64,000 bases of DNA from Heliopora coerulea (Eukaryota > Cnidaria > Anthozoa > Scleralcyonacea > Helioporidae), in the NCBI GenBank assembly GCA_030142905.1, contig JASJOG010000015.1:2292501-2356500 (forward strand), written 5' to 3'. Below the pieces are notes generated by a model. The model did no database searches, was not told where the DNA came from, and saw only the letters and a list, made by a program, of their open reading frames with translations. A program made the position numbers and the translations under genes. The stretch's first letter is position 1. Each line of letters starts with the position of its first letter. Below are positions 44,901-64,000 of the stretch, piece after piece.

Positions 44901-45648
44901 ATTGGTCGGGACTCGGGATTTTCACGCAAAGTCGGGATTATCCCGGTAAAATCGTGATGGTTGGACAGTCAGTGTAAAGAGTGAGATCATTATATCTGTC
45001 TTCACATTTACTGAACAGCAATTTTGTAAATAATTATGAAAAATGCTCTTGTTTTTTCAGATAATCGTTCGTATGTAGTGGTAATTTAAAGGTTTCAGGC
45101 TTTTGTTAATGTTAAGCGAATATTTTGAAATTTTCGGTCAGCATCCTGCCGCAATATACCAGATAATCTCGTGGCTAATCATTTCTCAGGAATTTAGGAA
45201 AAGAAATTTTTGAATATTGATCCCACCGTTCCCTTCACTTTCCTTCTCTTCCCTTTCATATCCTACCCTACCCTTACTTTCCCTTACTTGCCTTTCTCTC
45301 CATCTTTATTATTATCTCTTCCGCATAAATGCCTAATACACGTCTTCCTTTGGATGTTCCTTTTCATCTTTTATCTTCTTTTGAATCAACCTGTCTTACT
45401 TGATAATATCTTTTGGCCTTCATAATCATACCCCCTACTTCTTCCCAACACTTTTCATCCCCGCAGGACGCCTTTGTCTTCGGCCAAATGCTACTGATCC
45501 GTTTCTTCGTATCTTTCTATAATAACAGGTTGTAGGCTCGCTGGACAACGACGGCAAACCCATCCAGGCTTTGGACACCGCGGATAACGGTCATTTATTG
45601 GCGATTGGAAGCACGGGAAGTCACATAAGACTTGCCAACCTACTGTGA
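37842..45648 (+). CDS. WD40-repeat protein
   Basis: Nine exons join in phase to 350 residues: 37842-37915, 38016-38151, 38976-39093, 39908-40038, 40734-40816, 40894-40999, 43565-43690, 44074-44232, 45529-45648. A basic N-terminus (about 36 residues) is followed by what can be read as about seven WD40 blades. Clear Trp-Asp ends are TIWDLDE, GWDKCIKVWD and LQIWDF; other blades have KVRIYD and IQVYS. WD40 propellers are protein-interaction platforms; there is no catalytic motif. I do not recognise a clear vertebrate ortholog, so no function is assigned. The ATG at 37842 was chosen because MSAGRRRLE begins the plausible protein; the frame remains open further upstream. Intron 6 is almost entirely tandem repeats. 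Confidence 0.85.
38871..38922. repeat. TA microsatellite flanked by a duplicated 15-mer
   Basis: About 22 TA units in intron 2 of the WD40 gene. ATTCACATAATATGGATA occurs on both sides (from about 38861 and from about 38920), so the array and its border were duplicated together. Confidence 0.9.
40063..40400. repeat. 24-bp tandem repeat decaying along intron 4 of the WD40 gene
   Basis: The unit is close to CACAATCTGCAGTACAACAC plus TGTT. About four near-identical copies lie at 40063-40165, and increasingly diverged copies continue to about 40430. The array starts about 25 bp after exon 4. Because 24 is a multiple of 3, short frames are open on both strands; they are not genes. Confidence 0.85.
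40597..40672 (-). repeat. Degenerate tRNA-derived repeat
   Basis: On the minus strand it reads GACTCAGTAGCTCATTGGTT, then GAGTG and, later, AGGTT and a GATTTGATCCC block. The D arm (GCTC/GAGT) is intact but the T stem and acceptor stem no longer pair. It matches the better preserved copy at 63643-63714. Confidence 0.6.
41031..42625. repeat. 54-bp minisatellite, about 30 copies
   Basis: The unit contains CTAGTAGGGATGCTGGTGGC, ACAGTGGTAGTGCATGTGTC and TCTCACCACTGTGA. Most copies differ at a few positions (GATGCTG, GAGTGCTG, GGTGTTG). It fills the first 60% of intron 6 of the WD40 gene. The unit is 18 codons and lacks stops in several frames, giving frames of 186 to 554 codons on both strands. 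These have no independent coding evidence. Confidence 0.95.
42855..43542. repeat. TTTAC/TTCAC pentanucleotide array, about 135 units
   Basis: Nearly unbroken TTTAC and TTCAC units over about 690 bp. The array ends about 20 bp before exon 7 of the WD40 gene, so its pyrimidine-rich strand may form part of the polypyrimidine tract. The two variants alternate in blocks, suggesting higher-order duplication. Confidence 0.95.
44302..44544. repeat. Large foldback element in WD40-gene intron 8
   Basis: Arms of about 110 bp flank a centre near 44423: TACAAGACGTTCTCTGACCT on the left and its complement at the right end. Only scattered mismatches are present (for example CTACCTGAACTGAAGCC against GGTTACCCTTTAGGTAG). 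The transcript would fold into a long hairpin. Confidence 0.9.
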
Positions 45649-47259
45649 CAATGTAATGTTCCACGTCCACCTACGCATCATAGAACTAATTGTTACCGTT
45701 CTTCTCAAACTGTTTCGCTTGAAAGACTTCCCAATTTCTAAATGACTTTCATAAATTAAAAAAAAAACCCCAACAAACCAAAAAAAAAACAACCAAAAAA
45801 AACCCCCAAAAAAACGAAACAAGAAACTTTCTTGAGGTAAAATCAAAGCTGTTTATTTGAAAAAAAAAATTAAAAAGTTTAATATATAGACATATGTTTT
45901 TTTATGTTTGTGTTATCTTTTTTGACTTATTGTCCGATATGTCACTCGTATGCTTTAGAAACTATTAACATGTAAATCGCCGTTGTAAACTAGAAGTTAT
46001 CGGGGGATCAGCAGAGTTGTTGGTATTGTTTCACTTCGCAACTGTGGGAGGATTGCATTTGGAAGTTACCCTCGCAGAAATTTATAGATAGTGATGTCGT
46101 CAACCGTTCTACTTGATGTGGTCGGCGGGAAGTGGTGATAGGCTCCGAACTCAAAATCTGAGAACTCATCTATGAACTTCACATAATCTGACGTCATCAG
46201 TGCATAATACAAATTTAGTACTTCGATTAAACGAAGCGGCGTTTTAACCCTTGGGAACGAAAAGCTAATTATTTATATTTGAGAAGTTAAATTTTAATGC
46301 TATTTCCTAAAAAGGATTGGCATTTCCTTTCTGAAAAAACGAGTTGGCGTTACGTTTCAATTGTGCAGCCGTTTTTTTCACTGAACACTTTGAAGCTGAG
46401 TTATCATTTCAAGTTGCTCAACATTATCGGTTCGTTTATTTGTGTCAACGCATGATAGGTCCTTTCTTTATTCATTCAACGGCTGTATTTAACATCCTCA
46501 AGCCTATTCGCCGGCATGAATAATAAATTCAATGTAAATGAGAATTTGTTCCCCAAACAAATGCAAAAACATTCAAAACATTAAGAGCTTTCATTGTTCT
46601 GGAGTTGGTTGTATTTAAGCTTGTTTTTCCTAATGATCCTATCAAGTTGGACATCTTTCATTCGACGCAGTAATTGAGATTTCTGTTTTGGCGTTTGTAG
46701 TTTGTAATATGTGAATGGCAATTGGATTGTAAATAGTTCTTATAAGCAACGTCTAACAACATTCGAAACCATTTATTTGACATGGAAGATCTTTAAAGTG
46801 ATACAAACAAAGCACTTTGTAGTCGATCCTCCGTTACTTAGCTTTGTGGAATTTGTTACAATAGTGGACCCTTTGTGTCTCTTTTCTGGCGAAACCCTCT
46901 GATCTTTCTAGAATTTGAATCGATTTCCGTGATAGATATTTCGATAGGCAAACTGAACTTTGCATTCACGCCTTCATATCTGGTATAACAACTTCAAAAG
47001 TAAACCATGATTTGATTCTAAAGCGTAGATTTTATTTCTCTAGCGTGGGAATGAACGATTTTCTACAATCAAAAGGTTCAAAGCTGTTTGAAATCCTGCA
47101 GGCAAGTCTGCCTTGCATTTGTAATTGAAATACAATGATCTTTGCTCCTCCACCAATCAGAATCGCGGAAATGTTAAATTTTGGAGTAAGTCGGCCATCT
47201 TTGGAAGGTGGGTTTTGTTGGTCGTAAGGAGCGGATCGCTCCGGAACGACTTTTCCTTC
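45649..47259. other. Intergenic region between the WD40 and GRK genes
   Basis: No coding exon was recognised. It contains an A-rich tract at about 45755-45825 and presumably the 3' UTR of the WD40 gene and the promoter and 5' UTR of the GRK gene. Confidence 0.55.
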
Positions 47260-59986
<12,727 letters not shown>

Positions 59987-60222
59987 TTTGGATATTTTAG
60001 ATTCATATGTTCGTATATTTAAGAATTGGCCCAATACTACACAAGTCAAGCTGTGGAAGAAACTTGCAACCATGAAAATTGACAAGAACATACGGTTGGT
60101 GGAACTTATGAATATGAATCGGGGTGTCATGCACATCAATATCCTCTGTACAAATCACTTTCAATGAAACGAAGCATGGCTTCCCATTTGGCTAGAATTT
60201 TATGGGAATTAAATAGCTGTAA

Positions 60223-60228
60223 AATAAA
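60223..60228 (+). promoter_or_regulatory. Polyadenylation signal of the GRK gene
   Basis: AATAAA lies 56 nt after the long-frame stop and 237 nt after the short-frame stop. Confidence 0.55.
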
Positions 60229-61884
60229 TATTTTCGTATAGTGGACATTAGTCATGTGTTGTCACGGACTTTGTACTTTTTCAAAAGACTAACAGAAGCT
60301 CTTTGAATACGGTAGGTTAATAAATGATTAATGTGTCTCTGATAACAGCAGGTGTACATAATACCTTTGTTTTTAACTAGTTTGCCATAGTTTCAGACAG
60401 GCACAAGATTTTTATCTTGCTGGTAAAAGTCGATTGTAAAAACTTCTGTAGAACTGTTTTCCTCGCGGTTTCTTTGTTGAATTGCACGATTTCTAGCGCT
60501 CAAACCGAAATTCGGTAGCGTAGCTTAAGCCTTGTACACACGGGCAAGTCTTCCTTGACAATTTTAATTTGCTCGTGTGTACGACAAAAATTGACAAGTT
60601 GCCTTTGTGTGTACGGGGCTTTATTGTGCAGTCAGAAGAACCCTAGCAGCTGACAATTTCGAAAAGTGAGGTATGAGACAAGTCCCCAACTTAACCATGT
60701 TTGAAACTCGACATCCGAGTATTGAAAAAAGTAAACTAGTTATGAGACGGTAATATTTTGACTTCGTTTGAAAGTAGTCTATATTCATGACGATAATTTT
60801 GGTGCTCGCTCCATGCTTTGCTTCCCTAAATTGTCAGCTGGTAGTAAATTCACGACTTCCTGCAAGATACTCTTCAGTGGGAGTCAGGGATAAATAGGAC
60901 TAGCTTACCGGCTAGGGCTAGCTCGCTTGTCCGAACTAATTTGCCGAGCAAGACATGGTATACCCGACAGCAGTTGTATAAGTCTAGAATCTCGTCTTTT
61001 GTAGATACAACTCCCGCTATTTCCGTTCACATACAACCATTGCTTGCTATAACTACTTTTCTTGAAAAAGAAAATGTACAATTTCGATCCAGTGTAAAAG
61101 TTTGTGCTCTCCAAATTCGCTTTCTTGGAAACTGATTCCTAACTTAGTAATTCTAAACCTACACTGCAAGTGTACTTGTATGAGCACTAGCCCTTTGTCG
61201 ACTACTCGTAATAGACTGTAATAAATCCTACAATTACTTAAATATTGCAGTACGCATTTTCGCGGTGGCAGTTTTAGCTGTTTTTAAAATAAAAGATTTG
61301 AATTTGAACTCATCAAGATAACAACAAAAAAATCAAGGGCGTTATGTCTCATGATGTCAAGTCAGTATTGAGTGTAAATTACCAGAAATATATATCCGCT
61401 TCGTTTTCTGGGAAACAGATATTCAGAGCTAACAGTGGATATTCTTTAGGGGGGTTGGCATTTAGTAAGAGAAAGGGTGAGACGGACAAGAGAAGCATGG
61501 TGAAGTTTGTTAGGTTTGATTTTCAGCTCGATTCTACCTCAGAATGCTCGGCCTCAACAAGATAGCTTATAAGATAACTTTAAACTTACCCTTGTCGAAT
61601 CGCGTATGAAAAAGTATCAGTAGATTATTTGAAGAAATTTGGGCCATTATGATTGCCTTGCTAGTTCAATCGGGCGTTGCAAATGTGAGGAGGCATGAAT
61701 GGCAACATCTTCAGCAGCAACGCTATTAAAAGAATGCCCAATACTCTTCTCGGATAAAATTGACGGTTGAAGATCAGCCCAAGAGAGACAAAGAAATTTT
61801 TAGAATTTGTACCGCTGACATGGTGTTATCGCAGTGCCGTACTTTGCACATGGACGAAAGGAAAAATTGATAGCTTATTGAAAT
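60229..61884. other. Intergenic region between the GRK gene and RRP12
   Basis: No gene was recognised. It contains a small MITE at 60528-60620 and, at its end, the promoter and 5' UTR of RRP12. Confidence 0.55.
60528..60620. mobile_element. 93-bp MITE with TTA target duplication
   Basis: The left end AGCCTTGTACACACGGGCAA matches the right end read in reverse (AGCCCCGTACACACAAAGGC) with a few differences. It is flanked by TTA at 60525-60527 and 60621-60623. A 3-bp TWA-type duplication fits PIF/Harbinger elements, but a 3-bp match can arise by chance. No coding capacity. Confidence 0.7.
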
Positions 61885-63905
61885 ATGGTGAAATTACGAA
61901 AGGTTAAGAAGAAAGGATGGCGAAAAAGACAAAGTTGCTCGTCTAATCCTTCTGTCAATTCGCACAGAGAAGCTGCTAGGGGAGGGTTTGGGGCTCGAGG
62001 ACAGTCCAGCTCAAGCCTTACTGTTGAAGCTTTAGCTAAGCATGATGAAAGGGTAGAAGACGAAGATGTTGTCTTGGAAGATGCTGACGCTGAAACAGCA
62101 AACACAGGGAAGTCTTTGGCTACCGTTAGTATTAGTGGATTAACAGACTGCTCAAATCCCACATTTTCTGGCGTTTTGAAGAGGTTTTGGCATTCACCTG
62201 GTGCCAACCACCAGGAAGTACGTATTGAAGGTCTTTTTACTTCAACTACCTAGTAACAGACTTGTAGAAATTCCCCTACTTTGACAGTGCGTCAAAAAAC
62301 CACTGTAACCTACCAAACGTCTGTTTTCTTTAACAATTACATATATATAAAAGCAAATATTGGTTCAGCCCCATTTCTTTTCCTTTAACCTCAGTTAACC
62401 TTTTGCTCTGAAATTATTTTATTCATTCAGTTTTCTTGTTTCATGGTTTACTTTCCTTTCACTCTTATTCTCATCACCTGCATGCTTCCTTGTCTCTCAT
62501 TTGTAACTGTTATTTTTAACACTGCTCTCTCATTGGTTAATTCTTGATACTTTGTAATATGTATCCATACTTTAAGCATATTTATTAATAATATCTCTGA
62601 CGATGTTGTGATGTATGCAATGAAATGCCAGAATAAATCTTACCATGCCTTTATTTTGCATTTTATGCTGGGCTTCAATATTTCTTACAACACTATGCTT
62701 CCTGCCTGGCCAATCTCTGACTAATGTTTTACAAAATAAACTTGTCTCAAAATTCATTTTGAAGTTTGATCTAAACCTTCACTTATGTAATTGTATTTAT
62801 ATTGATGAAGGAAATGTTATAGTCTCAGAATAGTTTATTTTGCTCTTGTGTGGAAATAATTAAAGCTTTTCAGGCTTTTGTAGGTAAGCACTTTCATCAG
62901 CTTTCAAATTACTATTAACCCAGAATGGTTAGTTTGTAGTAAGCAAGACATTTTATCATCATCAGTATAGGTGAAAAGCCATGTTTGGCTGACAAGAAAA
63001 GGTTTCTCATTGATGATTTGTTATTGACCAGATGGCCAATTAGATTTATGATTTATAATGAAGGGATACTGATAAATGGTCAGCGTAGATAAACTCAGTG
63101 CATGCAAGAATCACGTGTTCTCTTCACATGACTGGCATAATATGACATTATGTAATAATGTTTTCACAAAGCATGCTTAGTTGATTGTTTATTTATTTAC
63201 CCAAATTCAATTACACAGATGATCAAAAATAAAGTAAAATAAAAAAAAATCAAATATAATTACAAATATAAAAAGGCAAAAATCTGAGTAATTAGGCTAG
63301 TTTATACAGAATTCTAGATTCCTTATAAGATTTAGTTTGGTGTCTGCTCACTAAAACTTGTTGCCTGGGATGACCAAATATGTTGCCAATACTTTTTTTC
63401 TCCCCTGAGCATTTTGCATGCTTTCCAGGGGGTACTGTATGTGATTTGAAATGAATAGTGAGTAAATTAATTTTAGTAGGGTTGCATATATTGATGCACA
63501 CTGCACTGTACTTCATATTTTTTAAAAAGAATCTGCATTTACCTAAGATAAGATAAGATAAGATAGGGTAAGCTTAAAAGACAATAAAATTCAATTCTTA
63601 ATACGCAAGCTCTCAAGCTGTTCTCTCAGAAAAACTTTCTGAGTCCCTGACAGGAATCAAACCCGTAACCTTCTGATTGCCGGTGAGACACTCTAACCAT
63701 TGAGCTACAAAGACTCAGATGGTGAGCAAAGGTTAAATTTGTGTACTGGTTCGTATAACATGAGACACTGGTATTTTAATATATGTAGATCAAGCATTTG
63801 TTTTCTTTCTCTAGAAGGCTTATCTAGGTTTGATATAGAACACATTATTTATCCTGTTCATTATTTTTTTTTAAGATTTGTGCTGTTCTTGCTGCTGTTA
63901 CTGAG
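61885..63905 (+). CDS. RRP12: RRP12, ribosome-biogenesis HEAT-repeat protein (5' part only)
   Basis: Exon 1 is 61885-62217 (111 codons) and exon 2 is a 30-nt micro-exon at 63876-63905; both end in phase 0 and the gene continues past the window edge. The protein start resembles vertebrate RRP12 in order: a basic KKKGWRKRQSCSSNP segment, HREAARGGF, LTVEALAKHDE, an acidic stretch, ISGLTDCSNPTFS and RFWHS. The micro-exon encodes ICAVLAAVTE, the next block of the vertebrate protein. RRP12 is a large nucleolar HEAT-repeat protein needed for export and maturation of pre-ribosomal subunits. The HEAT repeats lie outside the window, so nothing can be said about their integrity. Confidence 0.9.
63546..63571. 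repeat. AAGAT pentanucleotide microsatellite
   Basis: Four to five units of TAAGA in RRP12 intron 1. Confidence 0.8.
63643..63714 (-). repeat. tRNA-like sequence, probably the head of a SINE
   Basis: On the minus strand 72 nt fold as a cloverleaf: acceptor GTCTTTG with CAGGGAC (two G-T pairs), D stem GCTC/GAGT with GG in the loop, anticodon stem TCTCA/TCAGA with one mismatch, loop CCGGCAA (anticodon would be GGC, alanine), T stem ACGGG/CCTGT. The T loop TTTGATT lacks the usual C56. Two other related, more decayed copies occur in the window, so a tRNA-derived repeat is likelier than a working tRNA gene. It lies in RRP12 intron 1. Confidence 0.6.
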
Positions 63906-64000
63906 GTAATTGTAATTCACAACTGTGTAACTTTTTTTACAACATTAACAGCAGATGGTGGTGTGATGGTTTCAAGTTGCTGGGAACAAAGTCAATGTTG

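Noticed and set aside
63643..63714. Functional tRNA-Ala gene
   Set aside because: The anticodon stem has a mismatch, the T loop lacks the conserved C, and related decayed copies elsewhere in the window point to a repeat family.

Overview
The window is eukaryotic and metazoan. Genes are split by many GT..AG introns (22 exons in one gene, 16 in another). The gene set is animal: DDX41, a GRK4/5/6-type receptor kinase, vezatin, CCDC172, RRP12, an SH2-C1 signalling protein and a C2H2 zinc-finger protein. The base composition is AT-rich, and introns are full of short foldback elements and simple repeats. Gene divergence and repeat style suggest an anthozoan cnidarian, most likely a stony coral. The taxon is inference; 'animal' is secure. 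All exon boundaries were read by eye from splice motifs, phase continuity and remembered family sequences, without transcript data.

Layout. 1-3.6 kb has no recognisable gene and holds a 182-bp tandem duplication. 3.7-5.6 kb is a five-finger C2H2 gene (+) with a one-exon visible CDS. 5.65-13.8 kb is a gene-poor repeat region. 13.85-15.3 kb is a one-exon CDS for an SH2-C1 protein (+) whose C-terminus is not RhoGAP. 15.3-18.85 kb is intergenic and includes a hAT-type MITE with an exact 8-bp target duplication. 18.85-22.24 kb is a nine-exon CCDC172-like gene (+), tail-to-tail with a one-exon vezatin gene (-, 23.1-25.4 kb). Vezatin is head-to-head with DDX41 (+, 22 exons, 25.8-36.5 kb). 37.8-45.65 kb is a nine-exon WD40 gene (+) whose sixth intron is almost wholly tandem repeat. 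47.26-60.17 kb is a 16-exon GRK gene (+). 61.9 kb to the right edge is the 5' part of RRP12 (+).

The genes are unrelated housekeeping and signalling genes; nothing suggests an operon-like system or a defence island. Points most worth a second look: the SH2-C1 module joined to a C-terminal domain resembling the end of NEURL4; two acceptors 10 nt apart at the last GRK exon that would give different C-termini; an intronless vezatin CDS beside intron-rich neighbours; a 54-bp minisatellite open on both strands; and several dispersed non-autonomous repeat families, one of them tRNA-derived.
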